Shown here: positions 53,505-63,196 of the stretch, one piece after another
Position numbering within the stretch: the first letter of the stretch is position 1
How the letters are laid out: every line of letters begins with the position of its first letter
Assembly (NCBI RefSeq): GCF_007625205.1
Contig: NZ_VMNI01000010.1
Location: 124,001-188,000, forward strand
Direction of reading: 5' to 3'
Length of the DNA stretch: 64,000 nucleotides
Source: Denitromonas ohlonensis
GTDB lineage: Bacteria; Pseudomonadota; Gammaproteobacteria; Burkholderiales; Rhodocyclaceae
Position numbers and translations under genes: made by a program
The notes under the pieces: model-generated
Database searches by the model: none
The model's input: only the letters and a program-made list of their open reading frames with translations
Told to the model about the DNA's origin: nothing

Positions 53505-54453
53505 ACCGGACAACCCGCTCCGGACGCTCCCGGAATTCGTGACGGGCTGGCTTGGCCTGCAGCGCGGCCCGAAAACGCGCCGCGATCTGTTCGTCGTCGC
53601 AGCCCGAGCGCAGCAGCTCGCGGAAATCCACCGCGTCCTCCTGGCCGAGACAAAGGTAGAGCATGCCCTCGACGCTCAGACGGACCCGATTGCAGGTCTC
53701 GCAAAAGTGTTGGGAAATGGGGGTGATGAAGCCTAGCCGATGGCAGCCATCGGGCGACATCAGGTAACGCGCCGGACCGCCGCCCGGCACCATCCCGTCG
53801 ACGAGGCCGAAGCGGGAGCGCAAGCGCTCCCGAAGGGGGCGCAGGTCCACATAGCCGGCGCGCCTGCCTGTATCGCCAACCGGCATCATTTCAATGAACC
53901 TCAAGACGAATCCCCGGGCGCCGCAGTACTCGACCATGGCGTCAATGTCCCCATCGCGCACTTCCGGCAGGACTACCATGTTGATCTTGATGACCTGGAA
54001 GCTCTGTGCCCGCGCCGCTTCCAGTCCGTCCAGGATCTGGGGCAGAACGTCGCGGCCGGTGATCTTGTGCACGCGTTCAGGATCGAGGGAGTCGAGGCTC
54101 ACGTTCAATCGCGTGACGCCGGCGGCTCGAAGCGCGGCCGCATTTTGCTTGAGCCGCGTGCCGTTGGTCGACAAGGAGAGGTCCTCCACGCCAGGTAGTC
54201 GGGCCAGCCGCTGGGCAAGTTCAGGGAGGTTGCGCCTCAGCAGGGGTTCGCCGCCGGTCATCCGGATGCGCTTCACCCCCAATCCCGCGAGCACCGCCAC
54301 GAGACGTTCCAGTTCGTCGAAATTAAGCCAATTCCCGGGTTCCTCGTAGTCCTTGAACCCGGGCGGCATGCAGTAGGAGCAACGCAGGTCGCAACGGTCC
54401 GTCACCGACAAACGAAGGTATTCGACGCGACGCCCCAATCCATCTTCCAACAT
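53482..54453 (-). CDS. moaA: GTP 3',8-cyclase MoaA of the perchlorate island
   Basis: 323 residues. Radical-SAM cluster in VTDRCDLRCSYCMPPG, GGEP in RMTGGEPLLRR, C-terminal second cluster FCETCNRVRLSVEGMLYLCLG, and the closing MSSTGG tail needed for activity (usually double-Gly). It makes the first intermediate of molybdenum cofactor, which PcrA needs. The ATG at 54453 has an excellent SD (AGGGAGGTG). An extra moaA belongs to described perchlorate islands, so it is likely a dedicated copy. Overlaps the hipA remnant tail. Confidence 0.93.
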   Translation of the reverse strand: MLEDGLGRRVEYLRLSVTDRCDLRCSYCMPPGFKDYEEPGNWLNFDELERLVAVLAGLGVKRIRMTGGEPLLRRNLPELAQRLARLPGVEDLSLSTNGTRLKQNAAALRAAGVTRLNVSLDSLDPERVHKITGRDVLPQILDGLEAARAQSFQVIKINMVVLPEVRDGDIDAMVEYCGARGFVLRFIEMMPVGDTGRRAGYVDLRPLRERLRSRFGLVDGMVPGGGPARYLMSPDGCHRLGFITPISQHFCETCNRVRLSVEGMLYLCLGQEDAVDFRELLRSGCDDEQIAARFRAALQAKPARHEFRERPERVVRFMSSTGG

Positions 54454-54484
54454 TTGCACCTCCCTTACCACCCCGTCCGGCACC

Positions 54485-55360
54485 TCAGAACTTCATCGCA
54501 GTGAGGTCGGCCGCGGTGTCGATGCCGAGCTTGTAGCCGAGCGAAACCTGGTGGAAGCGACCGGCGGCGTTGTCGTCGTGGATCGCGAAGCCAAAGTTGT
54601 AAGCCTTGCCTGCCTCGAGCTTGACGTCACCGTCGCCGCCCGTGAACTTGCGCGCAAAGACCACCGACCAGCTGTCGCCATCCAGTTTGCCGTCCGCACT
54701 GACCAGCGCCTTGCCGCCTTCCACCACCCGGGTATCGGCCACATGACCGTCGAAGCCCTTCTTCTCGCCACTGCGCCACTGGACCAGATCGTAGAAGCGG
54801 CCCTCGGCGAGTGAGCCGCCCTTGACGTACTTCTTCTTGGTGTCGGCTGCATTGGGCATGGTGCGCGAGTCGGCATGGCAGCTGGCCCAGCATCCGCTCT
54901 GGTCGGCGAGCTCGACCTTGCCGCCGGATTCGAGCATGAACGCGATCTTGACCGGGTTCTTGTCGTCCATCTTGGCGGCGCCCGACGACTTGGGCTGTTT
55001 CCAGGTAAAGCGCAGGTACAGCGTGTCGCCGTCGTGCGCAGCCTGGACCTTGACCGGGATCGACGAAGCCTTGCCGGCAATCGGGCTGGGTTCGATCTTC
55101 TGCCCGCTCGCCATCTTCTTGCCCATGTCGGCGGTTTCTTCACTGTGACACTCGGCACAGGTTTCGCCCTTCTTCAACCCCCGGGCGCCGCCGTGCTCGG
55201 TACCCTTGGTGATCCACTCCAGCGGCGAAACGCCGGGATGGAACAGGGTGATGTTCTTGGCAGCGACCTTGCTCCAGTCCGCCGGCGCGGCGGCGCCGGC
55301 GCCACCCGCTCCGAGTACCAGCAATGCGCCAGCCACTGCGCTCATGATCGTCTTGTTCAT
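54485..55360 (-). CDS. Ethylbenzene-dehydrogenase-type periplasmic cytochrome c
   Basis: 291 residues with a signal peptide (MSAVAGALLVLGAGGAGAAAP). Heme site 1 is the normal CAECH (in KKGETCAECHSEE); the second is CWASCH with three residues between the Cys (CX3CH). The domain around VKVQAAHDGDTLYLRFTWKQP and DQSGCWASCHADSRTMPNA is of the EB_dh / type II DMSO reductase gamma-subunit class. Probably shuttles electrons between the NapC/NirT protein and the reductase. Located 50 bases after the tetraheme gene. Confidence 0.82.
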   Translation of the reverse strand: MNKTIMSAVAGALLVLGAGGAGAAAPADWSKVAAKNITLFHPGVSPLEWITKGTEHGGARGLKKGETCAECHSEETADMGKKMASGQKIEPSPIAGKASSIPVKVQAAHDGDTLYLRFTWKQPKSSGAAKMDDKNPVKIAFMLESGGKVELADQSGCWASCHADSRTMPNAADTKKKYVKGGSLAEGRFYDLVQWRSGEKKGFDGHVADTRVVEGGKALVSADGKLDGDSWSVVFARKFTGGDGDVKLEAGKAYNFGFAIHDDNAAGRFHQVSLGYKLGIDTAADLTAMKF

Positions 55361-55409
55361 GTTTGATTCTCCATTTGAAACTCAACCAGCCACAGCGGCT
55401 GCGTACCGC

Positions 55410-56015
55410 TCACTCTTCGTCTGCCTCAGTCATGCCTTCGGGCTTGTGATGCGCAATGCCCTTGTGGCAATCGATGCAGGTCATGTTGTCCTCGCGCGCC
55501 GTCTCATGCTGTTTGCGCGCGCGCTGCCTTTGCAGTTCCGAGTTCATGCTCTCCAGACTGTGGCAGTTGCGGCATTCACGCGAGTCGGATACCTTCATCC
55601 GTGCCCACTCGTTGCGCGCCAGCTGCAGACGCTTGGCTTCAAACTTTTCCCGGGTGTCGATGGAGCCGGTGATCTTGCCCCACACCTCCCGCGAGGCCTG
55701 GACCTTGCGGATCATCTTGTGCGTCCAGTCCTTGGGTACATGGCAATCGGAACACACTGCACGCACCCCGGTACGGTTGCTGTAGTGGATCGTTTCCTTG
55801 TATTCCTGATACACGTTGTCTTCCATCTCGTGACACGAAATGCAGAACTTCTCCGTGTTCGTCCATTCCATGACTGTGTTGAAGCCGCCCCAGAACACGA
55901 TGCCCGAGAAGAAACCGGCCACGAGTAGGGTCAGCAAGGTGTACTTAACACGCGACCGGCGCTGAGGCGAGCCGAGCCGGGCCGGTCCGCTGGAGGGGGA
56001 TTCCTTGTCAGTCAC
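55410..56015 (-). CDS. NapC/NirT-family tetraheme quinol dehydrogenase
   Basis: 201 residues. An N-terminal membrane anchor (VKYTLLTLLVAGFFSGIVFWGGF) and four heme motifs: CISCH, CSDCH, CRNCH, CIDCH. NapC/NirT proteins take electrons from quinol and hand them to periplasmic cytochromes; described perchlorate islands carry such a quinol dehydrogenase. GTG start at 56015. Two hairpins lie between it and the cld gene upstream, so it may have its own transcript. Confidence 0.92.
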   Translation of the reverse strand: MTDKESPSSGPARLGSPQRRSRVKYTLLTLLVAGFFSGIVFWGGFNTVMEWTNTEKFCISCHEMEDNVYQEYKETIHYSNRTGVRAVCSDCHVPKDWTHKMIRKVQASREVWGKITGSIDTREKFEAKRLQLARNEWARMKVSDSRECRNCHSLESMNSELQRQRARKQHETAREDNMTCIDCHKGIAHHKPEGMTEADEE

Positions 56016-56050
56016 TTGAGTATCCTGTTTTAGGGGGGCTCCCCCTGTTG

Positions 56051-56090
56051 CGCGACGAGGTTCCCGCCCGCAAGGGGCGGGGATGTCGCG
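56051..56090 (-). terminator. Nested hairpins between cld and the tetraheme gene
   Basis: Outer stem CGCGAC/GTCGCG (56051-56056, 56085-56090) and inner stem CCCGCCC/GGGCGGG (56063-56069, 56075-56081). A second hairpin AGGGGG/CCCCCT is at 56032-56046. No long T tract follows, so termination may be partial. It may set different levels for pcr-cld and the downstream genes. Confidence 0.45.
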
Positions 56091-56133
56091 GTAAATTCAC
56101 GGCGGAGGGAAAGGCGACACCTAGCCGACCCCC

Positions 56134-57725
<1,592 letters not shown>

Positions 57726-57786
57726 GACATTCCTCAATTCTTGATATGTTCAAAACCTCTGAATAAGAGCTTGGGCAAGCTCGGAA

Positions 57787-58512
57787 CTATTCCGGTTCGG
57801 GGGCGTCTTCTTGGAGCTTTGACCGGACGTCCGGAACCGGATCGCCCTTAAATACGCCGCGCAGTTTAAAGTGGGTATGAACCGGATTCTTCGGACCAGT
57901 TGTCATCACCGACTTTTGGTAGTCAAACTGGTATTTTGCATCGACGGAAGGGTGATACGGTGTGTACGGCGGCTTTGCCTCATGTTCCGTGGATCCCTCG
58001 TAATTGAGGTGGCATCGGGCGCAGCTCTTTTCCATATCAAAGACCTGTCCGGCATCAGCCAGCGGCTTGCGTTCGCTGGTCTCAAACATTGTCTTCAATC
58101 GGTCCTCTGCATCGGCGTGAAGCGACCGATAGTTTCCGCCAGCGCCATGGCAGGATTCGCAGGTGACGCCCACCACCCTCTTCATGTCATCTGGGGAAGC
58201 TCCCGGCACGAATCCCCCAGGCTCACCATAGCCGGTTACATGACAACTCACGCAGTTTTCATCCTGCGTATAGTCTTTGTCAGGGTCCAATTTGGCCTTG
58301 GTTTTTGCTTCTTTTTTCGTGCCGGGTCTCAGTGCATCGAAGGCCTTAGCATGGGCGGTCGTACTCCAAGATTCCCGTTGATCGTAGTGACACTTGCCGC
58401 ATGCGTTAAAACCGATGTACTCCGCTTGTTGAGCAAGGGCAGTGCCTGGAGCCATTACCGCAAATAACAGGGTTATAAAAGCTATTGATTTCCGCATGAA
58501 ATAACGATCCAT
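57787..58512 (-). CDS. pcrC: PcrC, tetraheme periplasmic cytochrome c
   Basis: About 241 residues. Signal peptide ([20 protein letters not shown]). Four CXXCH sites: CGKCH, CVSCH, CESCH, CARCH, in the cytochrome c554-like arrangement. Proposed electron carrier to PcrAB. The start is uncertain: ATG at 58512 or at 58497 (MRKSIAF); neither has a strong SD. Third gene in pcrABCD. Confidence 0.9.
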   Translation of the reverse strand: MDRYFMRKSIAFITLLFAVMAPGTALAQQAEYIGFNACGKCHYDQRESWSTTAHAKAFDALRPGTKKEAKTKAKLDPDKDYTQDENCVSCHVTGYGEPGGFVPGASPDDMKRVVGVTCESCHGAGGNYRSLHADAEDRLKTMFETSERKPLADAGQVFDMEKSCARCHLNYEGSTEHEAKPPYTPYHPSVDAKYQFDYQKSVMTTGPKNPVHTHFKLRGVFKGDPVPDVRSKLQEDAPEPE

Positions 58513-58563
58513 CAAGTGTGTGGAAGTAGAGCGCAGCTTTGCAGCTGCTCTTCGCGGTGCAAG

Positions 58564-59565
58564 TTAAGTCATTGGAGAAATCATCATGTCGGCGGATCGC
58601 CGACCGATAAGCACATCCATCAGTTCCGATTCTTTTCCTTCCATCTTCTTCATACGCTCAGCTTGCAAAATATTCATCACATCGCGTACCTGTTTGCCGA
58701 ATAGTTCTTCAAGCTGTGCCAACGGGATTTTCGGATCCGCCGACATTGTTCCATCCGGTAGTTCCATCTTCGGCCCGAGCACCGGCGGTATGTAAAATAC
58801 GTTGGGCTCTGTGCCGAACTCCGGGTGCAACGGCAAGGCCACCTTGTACTGCTTAACCAATTTGTATACCGAGCTATTGGTGTCGTCGATGAATCCGACA
58901 TGCATGGCGCGCCCTACGCATTGGGCAACGCATGCTGGCGCAACGCCTTTTTCAATCCGCGGAAAGCAGCCGATGCATTTGTTTGACTTATTGGTCAATG
59001 GATTGAAATACGGTTTAGCGTAGGGGCAGGACTGGACACAGGCTTGTGTGCCTTTGCACTTGTCCAGATGTATCACGACGATGCCGTCTTCTTCCCGCTT
59101 ATAAATGGCGTCGTTCGGGCAAGCTTCAAGACAGGCCGGCTTGGTGCAGTGGTTGCACATGCGCGGCAGGTAGAAGTACGAGTTGTTGGGATAGTCCCCG
59201 TCGCCCTGATCCTCATCCCAATTGGGTCCTGAGCGAGGTGTTGGGCTCGGACGTACTCGCCCTTTCTTACCTTCAAAGAGACGCCCGTTATAGTCGAACT
59301 CGAACGGAATTCCATAGTCGATCATCGGAGGCAACTTTCCCACCTGGACTTCTCCGTCCTTGTAACCGCCGCCTTTGGTTTGCCAGTTTCTGGGGTAACC
59401 GAGACCAGGCGAGGTTTCAACATTTCGCCAGTACATGTACTCCTGGCCCGGACCGGTGGTCCACAGGTTCTTGCATGCGACGGTACAGGTCTGGCAACCG
59501 ATGCACTTGTTCAAGTCAGTTACGTACGTCAGTTGTCGTTTGGGCGCTTTCATCACTTTTGCCAT
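58564..59565 (-). CDS. pcrB: PcrB, iron-sulfur subunit of perchlorate reductase
   Basis: 333 residues, the type II DMSO reductase beta subunit. Four Cys groups: CIGCQTCTVAC, CNHCTKPACLEACP, CKGTQACVQSCPYAKPYFN and CIGCFPRIEKGVAPACVAQC, holding three [4Fe-4S] and one [3Fe-4S]-type cluster as in NarH. It travels with PcrA through Tat and has no signal of its own. Thirty bases after pcrA. Confidence 0.95.
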   Translation of the reverse strand: MAKVMKAPKRQLTYVTDLNKCIGCQTCTVACKNLWTTGPGQEYMYWRNVETSPGLGYPRNWQTKGGGYKDGEVQVGKLPPMIDYGIPFEFDYNGRLFEGKKGRVRPSPTPRSGPNWDEDQGDGDYPNNSYFYLPRMCNHCTKPACLEACPNDAIYKREEDGIVVIHLDKCKGTQACVQSCPYAKPYFNPLTNKSNKCIGCFPRIEKGVAPACVAQCVGRAMHVGFIDDTNSSVYKLVKQYKVALPLHPEFGTEPNVFYIPPVLGPKMELPDGTMSADPKIPLAQLEELFGKQVRDVMNILQAERMKKMEGKESELMDVLIGRRSADMMISPMT

Positions 59566-59595
59566 GACATATGCTCCTATTCTGTTAATCTGCGA

Positions 59596-62385
59596 TTATG
59601 ACTCAAGCGCGAGGGGTGTTGCCCCGAGGTAACGCTTCACCTCCACTCGCGTGTCGCGTTGACTTCCGCCCGGTCCGTAATAGTTAGGCCGAAAAACGAG
59701 ATGCCCATAGTTGCCGACAAGGTGGGTTGGGGTGATGCGAATAGGTACAACGCTCTGAGAAGAACCTTCGATGAGATCCATGTACAGCTCGGGGGTATGC
59801 CACATCGTGACCCGGCCATTCTGCTCACCCTTCTTGACCTTGACGCGGACGATCACCTTGCCGTGGTTGTTCCACACTTCGACCCAGTCGTTGTCGTTGA
59901 TGCCGCGTTCCTGCGCATCGGCTGGCGACATCTCGATCGACGGGCCGCCGCGCTGCAGCCGCAGCAACAAGATGTTGTCCTTGAACGTCGAGTGAATCGC
60001 GTGGCGGCTATGCGGCGAATTGAATCTGAGTGGGTATTTGTCGGCATCTATCGGCGCCTTATAGGTCGGCAGCTCGACCCCAAGATCAAAGAAGGTGTCA
60101 TGATCCAAATAGAACTGTTGCCGTCCGGTCAGTGTCGGCCATGGTTTTTTGTCGTCGATGTGGTTCTTAAACGGCGTGTAAGGCACGCCATCTTCCATGG
60201 GTGAAGTCCAGTTCGACTTGAAGCGCTGTGGTTTTTCGCGCAGCATGTCGAGGGTAATTCCTTTGGTTTGGGGCGCGCTGTCCAGGAGATACTGGGCTGC
60301 TGCCTCGTCCTGCTCTAGCTTCCCATTCATGGTCATCTGGTTCCACAGATTGGAAAGATCGCGCACCCACTTGAACTTCTCGTCATTGAATCTTTCGAAA
60401 TTTTTTCGTTTCGCCGCCATCTCTACGCGTTTGGCAAGTGCAAGGAAAATCTGCCAATCGGTCTTCGATTCCCACATCGGCTCAATGGCCGGCTCAGTCA
60501 TGTTGATATAGGTATGCTCTCCAGTTACGTTCAGATCCAGCTTTTCATACCAGTGTGCCGATGGAAGAACAACGTCGGAGTACAGCGCGGTCGAATCCAT
60601 TCGGATATTCACGTCCACGATCAGCTCCAGCTTCGGCCAGAGATTTCGCAGCACGTGCTGCTGACCTTTTGCTTGATTCAGGAAGTTGCCGCGATATACA
60701 AAAAAGACCTTCGGATCACGGAAATTTTCGGGAAGATTGGGCATCTGGCCCGTAGCAAATGCATGGCGGAGGTATTTCCCTGTATTAATGCCTTCGTGGA
60801 CCATCTCATCATTGATTTCGCCATGGAGGTAGGTCCAGATGGTGGTCTGACAGAATCGTTGCTTACCCGGCCCCTCCGGGAAGGACAATGCCACGACACC
60901 GGGCACGAAGACTGGTTTCCACTGGCCAATGTAGTGATTCATGCCCCCGCCATTTTTCCCCTCGTTGTTGGTCAGCGCTGTGAGCAAGTGCATGGCGCGC
61001 AACAGTACGTCACTGTAGTACCAATGCTGAGTGCCGCCGCCGCAGATAATCATCGCCGGCTTGGCGGTGGCGTATTCCCGTGCCAGTTCGACGATGGCAG
61101 CGGCAGGTATGCCGGTGATTTCTGCCATCTTCTTGGGGCTGTTGTCCGCCATGACGCGCGATTTGAGAATTTCGAATACCGGCCGGACTTCGACGGTTTT
61201 GCCATCGAGCAGTTGGATCTTGAACTTGCCTTCGAGAGCAGGATCTAGATCGCCCAGTGCGATGTAACCTTTGGGAAAGGTGTTGGTATTTCGTCCCATG
61301 AACCCAATGGGCCGCGCCTTCTCTTCCGGCTGATCGCCCCAACATCCCTTCGCAATCGCTGCCTTGCCCGTTTTGCTGTCCCACAAGTAGAACTTGTCTT
61401 TCGATCCATCGGCAACGACATCCGCTTCACGCAAGAAACGCTTGTTGTCGGCACGTACCAGATAGGGAAGATCGGTCTGCTCTTTTAGGCTATGCGCGTC
61501 ATAGAGGTTTTCCTTGATGATAGTGTACGCCATCCCCATGGCAAGCGCACTGTCAGTGCCGGACTTTGGATGAATCCATTTGTCGGCCTTGATTCCCGAG
61601 CTATTGTATTCCGGTGCAATGCTGACGACCTTCGCACCGTTCAATTGCGCTTCGGAAAGGAAGTGAGCGTCCGGAATGCGTGTCTGAGCCGGATTCGAGC
61701 CCCACAGGATAATGTATTTCGAATTGAACCAATCCGCGGTCTCGGCCGTGTCGCCCTGATAACCGGAGGTCTGGGTCTGCCCGGTGGGGTGATCACCATA
61801 CCAGTCGAAAAAGGTGTGGGCGTGGGCGCCGATGTAGTGCGCGAAGCGATGTCCGGCCGCAAACGACACCGGAGACACTGCCGGCACCGGCGAGTACACA
61901 CTGATGCAATCCGGCGCATGATTCTTAATCGTATCGACAACCTTGTCCGCGATCAGGTCTAAGGCCTCATCCCAGCTGGCACGCCGCCACTTGCCTTCGC
62001 CGCGCTCACCGACACGGATTAAGGGGTACTTGATCCGATGTGGGCCATACATGTAGTCGTGGCCGCACTCACCCTTGTTGCAGCCACGCGGGTTGTACTC
62101 TGGTATGTTTGGCATCGGCATTATGTCTTTGGACTGCTCTTCGCGCATGACCACGCCATCTTTCGTATAGACGAAATGAGGGCATGCCCCGGTACAGTTG
62201 ACGAGATGAGCGCCGCGCGTCTTTTTGTCCCAAGTCCATTCCGCCCGGTGGAAGTTCTCCCAACCCGAGTATTCAAATTTACCGCTAAGATCCATGGTGG
62301 CAGCAAGAGTCTTGAAACTAAGAGTACTGCCCACGAAAGTTGCACTGGCGGCCGCTAAAAAGCGTCTGCGAGTCATCTGAACCAT
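59596..62385 (-). CDS. pcrA: PcrA, catalytic molybdopterin subunit of perchlorate reductase
   Basis: 929 residues, type II DMSO reductase family. Tat signal TRRRFLAAASATFVGSTLSF. FS0 cluster ligands H-x3-C-x3-C in HLVNCTGACPHF, and CNKGEC. The Mo-ligating Asp is in TFFDWYGDHPTGQTQTSG. Start set at ATG 62385 (MVQMTRRRF) because SD AGGGAGA stands 7 bases upstream; the open frame extends 61 codons more but without signal. Gene order and the linked cld favour perchlorate over chlorate reductase (clrABDC has another order). Reduces perchlorate and chlorate to chlorite in the periplasm. Confidence 0.95.
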   Translation of the reverse strand: MVQMTRRRFLAAASATFVGSTLSFKTLAATMDLSGKFEYSGWENFHRAEWTWDKKTRGAHLVNCTGACPHFVYTKDGVVMREEQSKDIMPMPNIPEYNPRGCNKGECGHDYMYGPHRIKYPLIRVGERGEGKWRRASWDEALDLIADKVVDTIKNHAPDCISVYSPVPAVSPVSFAAGHRFAHYIGAHAHTFFDWYGDHPTGQTQTSGYQGDTAETADWFNSKYIILWGSNPAQTRIPDAHFLSEAQLNGAKVVSIAPEYNSSGIKADKWIHPKSGTDSALAMGMAYTIIKENLYDAHSLKEQTDLPYLVRADNKRFLREADVVADGSKDKFYLWDSKTGKAAIAKGCWGDQPEEKARPIGFMGRNTNTFPKGYIALGDLDPALEGKFKIQLLDGKTVEVRPVFEILKSRVMADNSPKKMAEITGIPAAAIVELAREYATAKPAMIICGGGTQHWYYSDVLLRAMHLLTALTNNEGKNGGGMNHYIGQWKPVFVPGVVALSFPEGPGKQRFCQTTIWTYLHGEINDEMVHEGINTGKYLRHAFATGQMPNLPENFRDPKVFFVYRGNFLNQAKGQQHVLRNLWPKLELIVDVNIRMDSTALYSDVVLPSAHWYEKLDLNVTGEHTYINMTEPAIEPMWESKTDWQIFLALAKRVEMAAKRKNFERFNDEKFKWVRDLSNLWNQMTMNGKLEQDEAAAQYLLDSAPQTKGITLDMLREKPQRFKSNWTSPMEDGVPYTPFKNHIDDKKPWPTLTGRQQFYLDHDTFFDLGVELPTYKAPIDADKYPLRFNSPHSRHAIHSTFKDNILLLRLQRGGPSIEMSPADAQERGINDNDWVEVWNNHGKVIVRVKVKKGEQNGRVTMWHTPELYMDLIEGSSQSVVPIRITPTHLVGNYGHLVFRPNYYGPGGSQRDTRVEVKRYLGATPLALES

Positions 62386-62480
62386 TGCTATTCTCCCTAT
62401 TTGCTGTTTGACCGGATGTAACGGGGCATTTGAAGCACTATTCCTGAACGGCTGGTGCGGTTCGCTCCTGGATCTATCTC

Positions 62481-62495
62481 GCAACAAACGTGCCA
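62481..62495 (-). promoter_or_regulatory. Sigma-54 (RpoN) promoter of pcrA
   Basis: On the minus strand TGGCACG-TTTG-TTGC matches the -24/-12 consensus (TGGCACG N4 TTGC) completely, with GG and GC separated by 10 bases. Expected transcription start near 62469, giving a leader of about 85 bases before the pcrA ATG at 62385. Requires an enhancer-binding regulator. Confidence 0.82.
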
Positions 62496-62586
62496 CCTTG
62501 GAGTATTCTGGTAATGCCCAGGCAAAGCCCCTTTTATGTACAGGGTCTGAGTCGCCCGGTTCGATCAATTACCTCAGAGAAGTTAG

Positions 62587-62633
62587 CGTTTCGTTCAATC
62601 GGGCGAATATAAGTGAACGTTTCGATAAATTGA
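62587..62633. promoter_or_regulatory. Candidate enhancer sites: two direct repeats 32 bp apart
   Basis: CGTTTCGTTCAATCG (62587-62601) and CGTTTCGATAAATTG (62619-62633) match in 12 of 15 bases. The 32-bp period is three helical turns, placing both on the same DNA face. They lie about 120-160 bases upstream of the predicted start, where sigma-54 activators bind. Confidence 0.4.
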
Positions 62634-62849
62634 ATGAGTTCGGTCACGAGATTTGGCGTGCCGATTTTGCCTCAACGCTCACCGAAACTGACCCATTTAT
62701 GCTCATGAGAACGGACCCAGGAAGTGCGCGCGGTGTTCTGCTGCCAGGAAAGGGGTCAAGGGGACCGTGGAATAAATGCGGCGGTTTCATCGCCGCGTTT
62801 ATGCCGCGAAAGCCCCTTGACGCCTTGGATGGCAGATACGCTCGCGGCA

Positions 62850-62882
62850 GCGCCGGGGATGGGGTTTTTCCATCCCCGGCGC
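62850..62882. repeat. 13-bp perfect inverted repeat
   Basis: GCGCCGGGGATGG (62850-62862) and CCATCCCCGGCGC (62870-62882) with a 7-base T-rich loop. Lies between the istB remnant and the pcrA regulatory region. Could be a terminator stem or debris of a mobile element. Confidence 0.6.
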
Positions 62883-62949
62883 CTGCCTCACGGCGAGTGC
62901 GGGGTCTGGGGCGGCGCCCCAGGGTTTGCGAAGGGGAGGATGCGGCCGG

Positions 62950-63139
62950 TTATGTGGAGGCTGCGCTCGGGAGGTGCGCCGATTTGGACGCGCGCTTGAT
63001 CGGCGGCGAGTGCGGCGCTGGCGTTCGGAGCGAGGGGCCGTCGATGCGAATGGTGATGCAGCGGTGCTGGAGCCGGTCGAGCAAGGCATCGACGAGTGGC
63101 TTGTTGGCGAACAGGTCGTACCAGGCGGTCGGTTCCAAA
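62950..63139 (-). pseudogene. 3' remnant of an IS21-family istB gene
   Basis: Minus-strand frame LEPTAWYDLFANKPLVDALL, then DRLQHRCITIRIDGPSLRTPAP. This is the C-terminal end of IstB-type helper ATPases (DALLDRL.H.C..I.I.G.SLR). Everything before it is lost, so it marks a former IS21-type insertion next to the perchlorate genes. Confidence 0.65.
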
Positions 63140-63196
63140 TTTAATGCACTGTCCAGTTTTATGCGGAGCCCCCTCATCAGAGGCCCCGTCGGCGCT

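Larger units (their letters stand above)
62386..62949. other. Upstream region of pcrA
   Basis: About 560 bases without a gene. It carries a sigma-54 promoter match (62481-62495), two direct repeats 32 bases apart (62587 and 62619) and a strong hairpin (62850-62882). Right part is likely IS debris next to the istB remnant. Confidence 0.6.

Noticed and set aside
59596-62385. Chlorate, selenate or ethylbenzene dehydrogenase instead of perchlorate reductase
   Set aside because: Gene order A-B-C-D with cld directly following, tetraheme C subunit and moaA/quinol dehydrogenase neighbours fit perchlorate islands; chlorate reductase operons have a cytochrome b gamma subunit and another order.
62386-62568. 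Extended pcrA N-terminus of 61 more residues
   Set aside because: The SD and Tat signal support the start at 62385, and the sigma-54 promoter lies inside the extended part.
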